From Sphaerolaimus hirsutus (lineage: Eukaryota; Nematoda; Chromadorea; Monhysterida; Sphaerolaimidae), in contig OZ038455.1 in assembly GCA_964036195.1 (NCBI GenBank), positions 7,023,855 to 7,087,854 of the forward strand: a stretch of 64,000 bases of DNA. The letters run 5' to 3'. The translations under genes and the position numbers were made by a program. Within the stretch, counting starts at the first letter, position 1. Every line of letters starts with the position of its first letter. Of this stretch, positions 52,801 to 63,532 are shown in pieces. The notes beneath the pieces were generated by a model. It did not search any database and was not told the DNA's origin. It saw nothing but the letters and a program-made list of their open reading frames with translations.

Positions 52801-54563
52801 AGTTGCAGTCCGGATGTCACGAAATCCGGCTCGGATAAAAGTGACACATCGTGTGAGAGCCCCCCACGACTGCGCACTGCTAGGGAAGTTATGCGGTCTT
52901 TGTACCCGAGGCGTACTTCGAAACTGGGATCTTCGGAAGGTATGTTGAACTTTTGAAATTTGGTTGTGTATGATTATCACGGGTATTAAATACGATGTTT
53001 GAAGTGAAGCAAAGGTGAATTTTTTTCAAATGTAAAACATTTTTCACAGTTAAATTATTTTAAATAAATAAATAAAAACATTTTCGGGAGAAAAAACGTT
53101 TTCAAGTAGATTGTAGAAAAAATGTTTTTATCACATTTTTCAGATGATTGTGACTCCGGTGCTAATGCGGATGTGGATACCGATGGCACCCCAAATCCAA
53201 CAAGGGACTCGAGTCCAATACGGTCGGCCACTCCAATACCGGACACGCCAGAGAGGAGCACTTCTTCAGGGAGCATTTGCAGACTGTGTAAAGTGAAGTG
53301 TAAAATGTAAGATGTGACTGAAATTGTGAAAGGTTATGTAAAATGCCGGATAAAATGCGTACACGTTCGCAATTTTACATGGCGTTTTACATTACTTTTA
53401 TCACTTTTCATGACATTTTACATTTTACACTGGTTTTTACAGCATCTGTGAGTGCCACTAGATGAAGTCGGATTCCCGATGGTCTTTCCGGCGGTCAACG
53501 TTAACGGCGGTGCAGTCGACGATGTTGTTGGTGGGCCCGCGCCCGCTGGGCCTGATGTTAGTTTGTTCGCGCGCGTTCAGGAAAGGCCGCCTGGTTGCAA
53601 TCTCAGACCCTGTTAAGTGTAAACTAAATTGTGAAATGTTATTGAGAGTCTTAATTTTCACTTTTTTCATATCTTTATTTACATTGACGTTTTACATCCC
53701 ATTTTACATGACATTTTATATGACATTTTACATCGTGTTTCAGATGATATTTTATAGGCCTTCCTACATGACATTTTACATCCCATTTTACATGACATTT
53801 TATGTCATATTTTACATCGCGTTTTAGATGTAAAATGTTATACTCCATTTTACATGACACTTTACATTTTATATGACATTTGACATTACATTTTACATCG
53901 CAATTTTGATTATGTTATATATTACGTTTTACATCACATTGTAGATGACATTTCACCGTTTAGTTTACACTTTAGATGGTGTGGGAGTGCTTCCAGTTGT
54001 CAATCAGACGTTTGGTCAAGCGGCAAGCCACAGCAGTGTATTCACGCTTGTTAGTTTTTGTGTCTTTTTCAATTTTATGTGAAATCAAGTTTATGTGAAA
54101 TTTTGCACTTCCATTTTTTTCACAGCGCACCACGAGGATGAAAATGACGGTCAAATACAGGTGGCTCTCCCACAGCTTGTGAAATGTTTTGTAAAATGTG
54201 AAATGTGATGCAAAGTTTGTGAAATTATGTAAAATGCCCTACAAAATGGAAAATATCGTGTTTTTTTTCATTTTGAACGGCATTTTACATCATTGTTGAC
54301 GCTTGACATGGCTTTTTACATTTCACATCTCATTTGAGAGGCTGTAGTAGTGCACCCAGGACGAATGTCAATGTGGCTTATGCGGATGTGCAGAGAAGCC
54401 CCCAAATGGGCCTCGGCGTCGTGAAATGCAGCATTCCGACAAACCTGTTGGTCAGGCGCCAATCGGACCTATTATGGGTTCGCGTCCAGGACAGCGCGTT
54501 AGTTCGGAGATTTTTAGGGGTACTTCTTTTGGTGACTTTGGAGGGTCAGTTTATGTCGCCTAA
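49876..54563 (+). CDS. complete 10-exon gene for a 414-aa acidic repeat protein of unknown family
   Basis: Exons: 49876-49902 (MSGGGKNVQ), 51270-51540, 51709-51803, 52382-52537, 52780-52939, 53144-53269, 53462-53593, 53997-54035, 54126-54160, 54360-54563. Phases agree and the 1,245 nt give 414 aa plus TAA. Exon 2 codes a tandem acidic repeat (NVDVDANVDGNVDADG...), exon 4 a D/E-rich block; the C-terminus reads GPIMGSRPGQRVSSEIF. No domain recognised; probably a disordered protein. Four of nine introns (after exons 2, 6, 7 and 9) are introners, one with GG-AG ends. The donor of exon 8 (GTGTAT) was chosen because it keeps phase with the downstream frame; the donor at 52538 (GTCTAT) is weak. Confidence 0.65.
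50037..51269 (+). repeat. intron with duplicated segment and 'AAGCGCTTTTTT' hairpin repeats
   Basis: This is most of intron 1 of the 414-aa gene. TAGGGATGGCCAGCGCTTTTTTTC occurs at 50038 and again near 50264. A segment of roughly 340 bp (from 'atcatgtaataataag' through 'tagccttctc' to 'aaccctatttgggaactttttagg') at about 50455-50808 recurs, diverged, at about 50938-51270, and exon 2 begins at the end of the second copy. Confidence 0.65.
51541..51708 (+). repeat. introner in the 414-aa gene (after exon 2)
   Basis: 168 bp, GTGGCATTCCGGCATCCTGCAAAG to TTTTACAGGGTCTCGGAGTGCCTCAAG, with arms rich in 'tgtaaaatg' and 'cattttaca'. GT-AG, phase 1. Confidence 0.75.
52035..52324. mobile_element. hAT-type miniature element, GATCCC family
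   Basis: Perfect 8-bp duplication GCTGTAAA (52027-52034 and 52325-52332). It sits in an intron of the 414-aa gene next to tandem 'tgaattgtttcccgggg' repeats (51840-52025). Confidence 0.9.
53270..53461 (+). repeat. introner with GG-AG ends in the 414-aa gene
   Basis: Starts GGAGCATTTGCAGACTGTGTAAAG and ends TTTTTACAGCATCTGTGAGTGCCACTAG. Phase 1 on both sides is met only if the intron begins GG. The corresponding family position is GTGGCA..., so the donor T seems to have been lost. Confidence 0.6.
53594..53996 (+). repeat. introner in the 414-aa gene with internal 'acattttacatcc' expansion
   Basis: GTTGCAATCTCAGACCCTGTTAAG to GATGGTGTGGGAGTGCTTCCAG, GT-AG, phase 1. The interior is lengthened to 403 bp by tandem 'ttttacatgacattttacatccca' units. 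Confidence 0.75.
54161..54359 (+). repeat. introner in the 414-aa gene (before last exon)
   Basis: GTGGCTCTCCCACAGCTTGTGAAATG to CATTTGAGAGGCTGTAGTAGTGCACCCAG, with CAGG at both junctions. GT-AG. Confidence 0.75.
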
Positions 54564-56950
54564 AGGAAGATCCGTTTGTGATGTTATTTTGTTGGTGGGG
54601 GCGGGGGGTTGCACGCTCCTAAAGTGCCCACCCTATTCTAAACGCTGCGTGAAGGTTATCAATGGATTACAGTAGATTTTTCATAGGAATGATCTATTTT
54701 TCATTTTATGATCTTATAAAAAAATGTTTTTTAGGGATGCTGTAATCGCAAATGTGCAACAGGAGCCCATTACTGTAACATTGGACATGGAGAATATGGG
54801 CGAAAAGAGGGGGTTTATGCTTGTCGGTTTGTGGCTGGTGGAAAACGGGATTGATTCGTGTTCTATACATGCTACGTTGGTTGATTAAGGTTCTTTTTGT
54901 ATTGTTCGCAGGGCCGTATCCAGGATTTTTGAGCGGGGGGGGGCTGCTTGTTTACGGGGGCCGTCGAACGGGGGGGGGGGGGGCTCAGCCCCCCCCCCCC
55001 TAAATTGTTTCCCTATATAGGGACGGAAATGCGTTTGGGCGCTAGCGCCATACAAAGGCGTCACGCCATGGCGCTATTGGCGTTGGCGCCAGCGCCAGGA
55101 GCCGCTTTATATGTATGTAAAAATGCATACATATGCAGCGAAATTCGCAAAAATGTGTTTATTTCCGAGGATATTGGTTCGCAGGGGCCGATCCGTTGAA
55201 AATACAATGCATGGGGAAGAAATTGCGCGCTTGCGCGCAAAAATTTTTAGAAACATCGGAAAATATATCGGAAAATATGCATTTTCCGGGACTTTTTGGG
55301 TCTCACCCCGGGAAGGGGGGGGGGGCTGGAGCCCCACCCGCCCCCCCCCCCTGGATACGTCCTTGATTGTTCGTATATTTGGTAGGGTGGCTGGCCATGT
55401 AAGTTCTGTGCACATGTAGAGACGTGATGAGATTTTTGTCAATTTGCACGATCAAGTTATCATATTCCTGTAATAAAATCAAAATGTAATCAAAACAAAA
55501 TCAAGAAAAAGTTTAAAATTGTGGATAGTTTTCGTATTACAAATACTTGCATTGTGGACAGTTGGTAGGGCATTCACTTGGCAGTTGGGGTTCACATGGC
55601 CAGTGGCTTTACAGCAGCGGCAGTTTACATAAGTTACATAAGGGGCGGGTACAGGGCTATCGCTTTATGTGTGTTTTATTCTATGCACCCTAAATATCGT
55701 ACTGGTTTGTGTGACGCTTTGCGTTTTATTTGCCTCATTTTGCCCACTGTATCTTTGCTACTGTGTTTTTGTTTTTAAAAACAATGTTTTCTAAAAAATT
55801 TTTTTCAACTATTTTTTCTTTTCGTTTTTTATTACTTTCTCTGATCTTTTTTGAATGCCAGACAGATTACTGGCTGAATCTCTATAATCGAAAGATTCCT
55901 TTGTTGTTTTGTGAACTTGTCATGTCCGTTACTGGTTATATGAATAGAGGTTCAAACGGGATCACAGTCCCGAATATCGAGAAATTTAGGCATTTTGTGG
56001 TTCCGATCTGGAATTCCCAATCAGGATCGGTATTCCGAATGCAGAGAAAGTTGGCCATTTTGTCGCCCGACAATTCTGCATTATGTGTGCGGTATCCGAA
56101 AGTCCGAATCGGGATTCCGATTGCGAAGCCTACTAATTTGGGCATTTTGTCAGCCCGATTTGAATCGCGACAAATTTCTGCATTTTGTGTTCCCGATCCC
56201 GAAATCCTAATCGGGATCGGGATCCCGACTCTGAAAAGTTTGTCCCTTTTGAACCCTAGTAATGTAGGTGTATTTGTGAAAGATTATTTTGTAACTAGAA
56301 GTTTAGTCGTGCTAGAATTTTTGAAGTGTACTTATGATGTAAACGTTTGGCGTTTTCTTTTTAAGGTCTGTTTGTTGTATGAATATTTACATCTGTGGAA
56401 TGTGGACGCTCTTAATGTGAAGGGCGGTGGTCTTGATGTGAGCGTTTGATGTTTTAATGAAATAAAAAATGAAATGTAAACAATGTATGACAAAATTAAA
56501 ATCTTTTTAGTTTCTAGACATCATTTTAGTGGCTTTCATAGCCTTAACTATTTTATTTCGCTCGCTCGCTAAATCGCTAAAAAGGAAGAAAAATCGCTAA
56601 AAGTAGGTGTAATATAGCTCAAAATGGGTATACAAGAGCATATGGGGAGTTCAATTATAAAAGTTCGCAAGCGCCAAATCCAGAAAAATTGAGTTAAGCG
56701 TGGATATTTTTTTCACATTTTAGAAAAACATTTTATATACCATTTCGTTCAGGAGGTACATTTATTCAGTGTAATTCAGTCATCACTTGTTTGTGTCGGT
56801 GCCCTTTTAGTATCACTTTTCACGATAGGTAGACATCAGTGGTATTACAATAAAGAATGTAGGTACATAGCCAGAGGATGACGCCTTTGTAGTCTTTACG
56901 TGTGATGTGAACACTGAATGTCATGGCTATGTTCCTACAATGATGATCAA
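54564..56950. other. convergent intergenic region
   Basis: Lies between the ends of the 414-aa gene and the 173-aa minus-strand gene. It holds the complete GGACGTATCC element (54909-55365) and a diverged GATCCC-family relative at about 55945-56260 that has lost most hexamers. Open stretches at 55578-55778 and 55730-56449 have no coding character I trust. At 56576-56625 is 'aggaagaaaaatcgctaaaagtaggtgtaa', repeated at the end of the window (63958-64000). Confidence 0.5.
54909..55365. mobile_element. hAT-like miniature element, 'GGACGTATCCAGG' family, complete copy
   Basis: CAGGGCCGTATCCAGGATTTTTGAGCGGGG and CCTGGATACGTCCTTG are inverted ends; the 8-bp duplication ATTGTTCG is perfect (54901-54908 and 55366-55373). 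Interior shares the 'gcgcgcttgcgcgcaaaaattttt' hairpin and GGCGCCA words with 47811-48293. Confidence 0.9.
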
Positions 56951-59727
56951 CTAATCATCCATGAAATTGTTCACGTCATGGCAGCGCAAGGTGTCCGGGG
57001 GGACAAGAGTGTGCAGCATTTTGTAATACGCGTTTGCTTTCTTCTCTGTGCGCTTCACGTGTGCCACAAGGACTTCACCAGCCTTGGTCATCATGTTCAC
57101 CTGGTGACACTCACATACCGTGTAAAAAGCCAGGGAAATCGTAAAAATGTTATTAATAGTGTCCATAGTCGTATAAAATGGCCTTACAGGTTATCTTACA
57201 CGACTTTTCACTTTGCATGACATTTTACATTTTACTTGTATTTTTACACGGTTAGGGAGTGTCACCTTGCCTTCAAACTCGTTCATGGCAGTGTTGGCCA
57301 GCTTCAGTCGGTTGTTGGCCATCTTCAATTGAGCATCAGCAGTACGACAAAAATGGATGACCTCCTCCATCTGTATGATGTAGAAGTTTTTGTCACAAAA
57401 TGTATGCATGGTGGGAAAACATGTACGCCAAACTTTCCACGCCAAAGTTATCAAGTCAAATTTTTCACTCCAAACTTTCCTCGACAAATTCGCCAAATTA
57501 CCCACGTGAAACATTTTACGCAAAACTTTCCACGCAAAACTTTCTACGCCGAATTTATCAAGTCAAATTTTTCACTCCAAACTTTCCACGCCAAATTACC
57601 CACGTGAAACTTTTTACGCAAAACTTTCCACGCCAAATTACCCACGTGAAACATTTTACGCAAAACTTTCCACGCCAAATTTATCAAGTCAAATTCCAAA
57701 CTTTCCTCGACAAATTACCCACGTGAAACATTTTACGCAAAACTTTCCACGCCGAATTTATCAAGTCAAATTTTTCACTCCAAACTTTCCACGCCAAATT
57801 ACCCACGTGAAACATTTTACGCAAAATTTTCTACGCCGAATTTATCAAGTCAAATTTTTCACTCCAAACTTTCCACGCCAAATTACCCACGTGAAACATT
57901 TTACGCAAAACTTTCCACACCGAATTTATCAAGTCAAATTTTTCACTCCACCAAACTTTCCTCGACAAAGTTATCAAGTCAAACTTTCCACGCTAAAGTT
58001 ATCAAGTCAAATTTTTCACTCCAAACTTTCCACGCCAAATTACCCACGTGAAACATTTTACGCAAAACTTTCTACGCCGAATTTATCAAGTCAAATTTTT
58101 CACTCCAAACTTTCCACGCCAAATTACCCACGTGAAACTTTTTACGCAAAACTTTCCACGCCAAATTACCCACGTGAAACATTTTACGCAAAACTTTCCA
58201 CGCCAAATTTATCAAGTCAAATTTTTCACTCCAAACTTTCCACGCCAAATTACCCACGTGAAACATTTTACGCAAAACTTTCCACGCCAAATTTATCAAG
58301 TCAAATTTTTCACTCCAAACTTTCCACGCCAAATTACCCACGTGAAACATTTTACGCAAAACTTTCCACGCCGAATTTATCAAGTCAAATTTTTCACTCC
58401 ACCAAACTTTCCTCGACAAAGTTATCAAGTCAAACTTTCCACGCTAAAGTTATCAAGTCAAATTTTTCACTCCAAACTTTCCACGCCAAATTACCCACGT
58501 GAAACATTTTACGCAAAACTTTCCACGCCGAATTTATCAAGTCAAATTTTTCACTCCACCAAACTTTACTCGACAAAGTTATCAAGTCAAACATTTCACG
58601 CCAAACTTTCCACGCCAAAGTTATCAAGTCAAATTTTTCACTCCAAACTTTCCACGCCAAATTACCCACGTGAAACTTTTTACGCAAAACTTTCTACGCC
58701 GAATTTATCAAGTCAAATTTTTCACTCCAAACTTTCCACGCCAAATTACCCACGTGAAACATTTTACGCAAAACTTTCCACGCCGAATTTATCAAGTCAA
58801 ATTTTTCACTCCACCAAACTTTACTCGACAAAGTTATCAAGTCAAACATTTCACGCCAAACTTTCCACGCCAAAGTTATCAAGTCAAATTTTTCACTCCA
58901 AACTTTCCACGCCAAATTACCCACGTGAAACTTTTTACGCAAAACTTTCTACGCCGAATTTATCAAGTCAAATTTTTCACTCCAAACTTTCCACGCCAAA
59001 TTACCCACGTGAAACATTTTACGCAAAACTTTCCACGCCGAATTTATCAAGTCAAATTTTTCACTCCACCAAACTTTCCTCGACAAAGTTATCAAGTCAA
59101 ACTTTCCACGCTAAAGTTATCAAGTCAAATTTTTCACTCCAAACTTTCCACGCCAAATTACCCACGTGAAACATTTTACGCAAAACTTTCCACGCCGAAT
59201 TTATCAAGTCAAATTTTTCACTCCACCAAACTTTACTCGACAAAGTTATCAAGTCAAACATTTCACGCCAAACTTTCCACGCCAAATTTATCAAGTCAAA
59301 TTTTTCACTCCAAACTTTTTACGCCAAACTTTCCACGCCAAATTACCCATGTGAAATGTTTTACGTGAAACTTTCAACGCCAAATTTATCAAGTCAAACT
59401 TACACATTGCAACTTTTTTTGTCACAACATGTATGCATGGTGGGAAAACTGAAAACTTACTGCATGGAGGGGGGTCATTGATGTCATCTCCTCACGAGCA
59501 CTATCCTCAACGCTCATGGGTGACGCAGTCGATACTGCACTTGTGGCACTGCTGACTTGCGTTGGCTGCACCCTGCTTGATGAAGACTGGAGGCGCCACT
59601 GCCGCCACTCGGGTGCCGCAAACGTTTGCGCGAAGTTCAGCTGCGGTACAGCAGTGTTCGGCCTGCTTGTCCTGCCATCTTGTGGCATGGCGGTGAACTG
59701 ATGCTGGGTGAAGTCGTTGTTGCTCAT
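56951..59727 (-). CDS. complete 3-exon gene for a 173-aa protein of unknown family
   Basis: Exons 59727-59461 (89 codons, MSNNDFTQHQFTAMPQDG...), 57370-57266 (35 codons, MEEVIHFCRTADAQLKMANN) and 57100-56951 (49 codons plus stop, NMMTKAGEVLVAHVKRTEKK). All junctions are phase 0 with good GT-AG sites. The N-terminal half is low in complexity (Ser, Gln, Thr); exons 2 and 3 look like amphipathic helices, probably a coiled coil. Intron 1 is an 84-bp satellite of 2 kb; intron 2 is an introner. No known domain recognised. Confidence 0.75.
57101..57265 (-). repeat. introner in the 173-aa gene
   Basis: On the minus strand GTGACACTCCCTAACCGTGTAAAAAT to GGCTTTTTACACGGTATGTGAGTGTCACCAG, 165 bp. The 22 terminal nt of each end are nearly exact inverted repeats. 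AGGT is at both junctions. Confidence 0.85.
57418..59400. repeat. 84-bp satellite array filling an intron
   Basis: Tandem units of 84 bp built from 'aaattacccacgtgaaac', 'attttacgcaaaactttccacgcc', 'gaatttatcaagtcaaa' and 'tttttcactccaaactttccacgcc', with shorter variant units. From about 58400 on, a higher-order period of roughly 250 bp is visible ('ccaccaaactttactcgac' at about 58556, 58811, 59222). Because 84 is divisible by 3 and units lack stops, long plus-strand reading frames run through it; these are not genes. 'atgtatgcatggtgggaaaac' stands at both ends (57399-57420 and 59429-59449). Confidence 0.9.
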
Positions 59728-60238
59728 GCTGCTGTAGTACTGCTGCTGCTGATGCTGCTGCTACCGCTTCTCTCACATTTATTCAACTTTTGCGGAAGTT
59801 TGCAAAATGCGCATTGTCATGTCCATTTTTTTCAGGAACAAAAGTAATTTTTCAAAAGTAAGTGCAAATATCCATCTCAGATCCCCTGTTGTAACCCTCA
59901 GATAACAGTAACTTCTTTTCGTAAGTGCACATTGTTGTGAATTGAGACGTTTACGAGACTTCAGATTACTTCTGATAATTTTGTGATTTAAATGGTGAGA
60001 GAGGCTTAAGCAGCTGTCAGGATTCTCGAATAAAAAAGATTAAAAAGAACATTGCTCTGTAACACTTGTTGGATGAGCATTGCTTCTCTTTATTGTTTTT
60101 GGTGGTGGAGAGGGACTCACTGACAAGCTGTACAATTGATTACTATCATTGTACTGGAGTCTGTCTGGTTCAAGCTTGACTGTTTCATGCTACATTGAAT
60201 TAAGACACACGTCCAAAATTAGTTACTTTAAAGTGACT

Positions 60239-60770
60239 ATGAGCAATACTACACCACTTCGGAACACACGTTCCACAAATCCCAATTTGGGTCAAGCGTT
60301 GAGTACACGCGAATTCTTTGAAGAAGCCGAGCGGCTACGTTACGAGGCGGATGGCTATGGAGCCCGGACTCGAATGAGTTCCACAGTGCCTCTTCATGAT
60401 CAAATTTCCAAATACAATTACCAAATTTCCTCCATTCTTATTAGTATATCACAGACTGCCACAATTGAATCAATTTACATCAGCAATTTTAAGTGAACAT
60501 AATCCTCAAAAAATTTGGCGCACAGCCAAATATAACACCGAAATGGCTAAACAAAAATATGTGAATTGGTTCAATAACCACAGGCATTCAAAAACCTTGG
60601 ATAACATTCAAGTTGGTGATTTAGTTATGGTAAAATCAAATAATTCATCTAAATTAGATGTAAAATATTCCGGCCCATATAAAGTTTTATCAATCAAAAA
60701 TAATTTAGTAACTGTGAAAAATGAAACTGATTCAACTGTTGACGACAGCGAAGTTCGATTGGAAAGATAG
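60239..60770 (+). pseudogene. internally deleted retroelement: short N-terminal ORF joined to an integrase C-terminus
   Basis: An ATG at 60239 opens about 60 codons (MSNTTPLRNTRSTNPNLG..., REFFEEAERLRYEADGYG). In the next frame 60396-60770 ends with KQKYVNWFNNHRHSKTLDNI, VGDLVMVKSN and KYSGPYKVLSI, the GPY/F-type end of a retrotransposon integrase. Protease, RT and the integrase core are missing. The preceding 'ggtggtggagagggac' (60101) could be a PBS. No LTR pair identified. Confidence 0.5.
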
Positions 60771-60854
60771 TATAAAATTCCAAAATAATCATTTTCATTC
60801 ATTAAATTCAGTAGTCACAACAACTCAAACACTTTTTAACAAAAATCAATGACT

Positions 60855-63041
60855 TCAAAATTTCCTATCATACCACTGCAACTTTACAGGTTCACTGATA
60901 TCACCGTAAATCATGCGTTTAAAAACACCACCCTCATTTTTACCTGGCAAATGCATGCCAATTTCACTAACGTGCAAATCTGGGGACGACAAAAAAAGAG
61001 CGCCAATTTCATGGACATGCATATCCGGCTGGTGGGAAATTTTCGTTTTGGACAGTAAATAATCATAGCAGGACATTTGTTCCTTTGAAAAATTGCATTC
61101 ATCGACTTTCACAGCCATCACCCTGCCATCGCTTTTCAATTTGCGGATCGCTTCAAATTTGTACGTGAACAACTGAAAAAATAAATATCGGTATTTTTCA
61201 CAGATTAATAACAAATAAAACAAAACAACCAAATATAATTTGAACTAGCCATTTCCTGAAAATCAGTCTCAATAAATCCGACCAGCAACATTTTGGAAAT
61301 TTTCCGGTTTTCAAGACTGACAAAATCAACAATGGCGTCAAACAATTTGGTAGGAAATTTGTTAGCCAAATTGATCACAGTTAACTGCAAAAATGATGAA
61401 AATTTCGTTATTAAAATTAAACTAATTCAAAATAAAATTTCGCGTGACCTTTGTGCCAAATTGATTCGCCGGATAAAGACGAATCATGTCTAAATCTTTC
61501 AACTGTCTAAATTGCCATTCACAACATTTCTCATGGCAGCAACACTCGATCCACAATGTGCGTGTTGGTACACACGTTCCATCCACCAAAATAATCTCTT
61601 TGCAAAATTCATTCAGTCGAAAATTCACCTGATTTTATTTGGAATTTTAAATTAACAATTGTAATTAATTATTAGGTTGTAAACTAAATAACCTTAATTT
61701 TTTGCGATTTCACATTCATGCGTCCCATTCTGTTGTAAATTGGCGGATATTAATGACATTCCAGTATGTTGGGGTTTGGGGTTGGGGCTATGACGAAAAA
61801 AAATCGTTTCCTCAAATAATCCCTCAGTCCCGAGATAAGGGGGGTCTTTGAAAAGGTGTTCATTTTGAATGGTTGATCAGGATGTTGGACGGATATTTGA
61901 AGCTCCATACATCAGCCATTTCTGGGCCGATTTGGGTCGATCAACACTTAAAATGATCAGTAAAACTTGCGGATTTCATTTTTGTGATCGGATTAGTGAT
62001 GCAAGTTAAGCAAATCTTCTCCCATCGAAGATGCGTCAAGGATATGGATATGGAGAAGTTGAATTCCTGCCGCTTATTAATGCGGTTACCTATTTCTATA
62101 GTTAGGAGGCTAAAGTTCAAAGCGCTATAATGTTTGATTGGTAAGAAATATTGAGCAAAAAGAAAATTGCGTCAGATGGATTCTCTTTATCTAAAGTTGA
62201 TGATAGCATGGTCAGAAACACAAATTTCTGGTGTTGAAAAACCGGGTCAAATCAGCATACGAAATTCAAACATCACTAATCCGACCACAAAAATGGAATC
62301 TGCGGGTTTTACCGATCATTTTAAGAGTTGATCGATTCAAATCGGCCAAGAAATGGTCGATTTATGGAGCTTCAAAGTCAACGTCCCGATCGGCTATTCA
62401 AAATGACCACCTTTTTATAGACCCCCCTTATCTCGGGACAGGGGGATTATTCGAGGAAACAAAAAGATTTCGTCATAGCCCCAACTCCAAACCCCAACAT
62501 ACTTGAACGGCATTAATATCGTATGTACAACAGAATGGAACGCATGAATGTGAAATCGCAAAAAATTAAGGTTATTTAGTTTACAACCTAATATAATACT
62601 GTAAATCAAATAAACAAAAATAAATAAATTTCACACACCATAACTTCACACTTTTCAACAACGTAATCATCTTTCAAATTTTCGACACTCCTCTGAAAAT
62701 ATTTCGCACCATTGGAAAGTCTTTCTTTGTGGTCATTTTCCGAAAAATCGACAAAACGGACAACAATTTCATCAATCTTGCCGTTCAGACGGCAGCCAAC
62801 AATCTACATGTTTGAAGTATTTCAACTTAACACAATTAAATACCTAAATAAAATATTTGAAACAAACTTCGGCATTTTCATAGTTTGTCAAAATCAAACG
62901 CGTGGCATCACACATCTTCATTTTATCTAAATTTTCTCCACTTTTCAACCACGCACTCGGAGTGTTTCGAATCTGACCATCGTCCCAGAATTCGTCGCTG
63001 AATTTGTGCGGGACACGAGACGACAGAACGTCGTGCGCCAT
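60855..63041 (-). CDS. complete 5-exon gene for a 323-aa protein of unknown family
   Basis: Exons 63041-62868 (MAHDVLSSRV...), 62803-62639, 61628-61449, 61384-61250 and 61172-60855. All are phase 0, giving 58+55+60+45+105 aa. The ATG at 63041 has a good context (AAAGATGGCG), and a splice acceptor just upstream (TTTTACAG at about 63059) hints at a 5' untranslated exon. Exon 3 codes a Cys-rich stretch (LWIECCCHEKCCEW). The fourth intron must be GC-AG (ATG|GCTAGT) to keep phase. Intron 2 contains a foldback element. No domain recognised. Confidence 0.7.
61670..62593. mobile_element. foldback element of about 0.9 kb in an intron
   Basis: Arms of about 330 bp: TATTAGGTTGTAAACTAAAT...GATCGGATTAGTGATG at 61670-62000 and its inverse at 62262-62593, roughly 85-90% alike by eye. 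Both arms contain 'gaccccccttatctcggga' and 'tagccccaac'. The loop (about 62000-62260) has no ORF. Confidence 0.8.
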
Positions 63042-63421
63042 CTTTGTCAATGGAGAAACTGTAAAATAAATACAAATTTGACTGTAATATGCATTATTCT
63101 ACAAAACACAACAATCACTTTTCAATATCTTACCCATTTTATAAATTTGAATCTCCCGCCGGTATCAAATACACAAATACAAGTGTACACACGTATTGAT
63201 TTGGCACACGTCCAAAATTTTTTCCCTTTTAGTAAAAAAAAACAGAATTGGATACGGAAGTCAATATTCGACAAACGACAACTGGCTTCCATTTACCGCG
63301 TCTTTCCAATTAAAATCAGTGGCTAAAGAACATTAATCCAAAATAAAAATTGGCTCAATTAAATAAATCGCTTTGAAAAATAGCGGCATGGAAAATGCTA
63401 AATTGAGCCAACAAATATTTG
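63042..63421. other. divergent region between the 323-aa gene and the next plus-strand gene
   Basis: AT-rich, no TATA box that I would trust; presumably the shared promoter interval. Confidence 0.4.
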
Positions 63422-63532
63422 ATGGGTTCTGTTTTTGGCAATCGGCCAAGTCATACGGATTTGGCTTTTCTGGACGATTTAGTGGACAAATTCAGCGTGG
63501 AAGTTACATCCGCCATGCGCGACCATCGAGAC
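63422..63532 (+). CDS. candidate first coding exon of a gene leaving the window
   Basis: ATGGGTTCTGTT opens 37 codons (MGSVFGNRPSHTDLAFLDDL, then VDKFSVEVTSAMRDHRD) ending at a good donor GAC|GTGAGT in phase 0. Composition and donor suggest a real exon; no family recognised. 63533-64000 shows no further exon and ends in a dispersed 'gaagaaaagtcgctaaaagtaggtgtaa' repeat. Confidence 0.5.

Noticed and set aside
57723..59368. Long plus-strand reading frames (259, 373 and 289 codons) of repeated KHFTQNFPRRIYQVKFF-type peptides
   Set aside because: They are read through the 84-bp satellite; the unit length is a multiple of three and stop-free in two frames. They lie inside an intron of a well-supported minus-strand gene.
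57418..59400. CRISPR-like array
   Set aside because: Units are contiguous and variable along their whole length with no constant repeat and unique spacer; the context is an animal intron.
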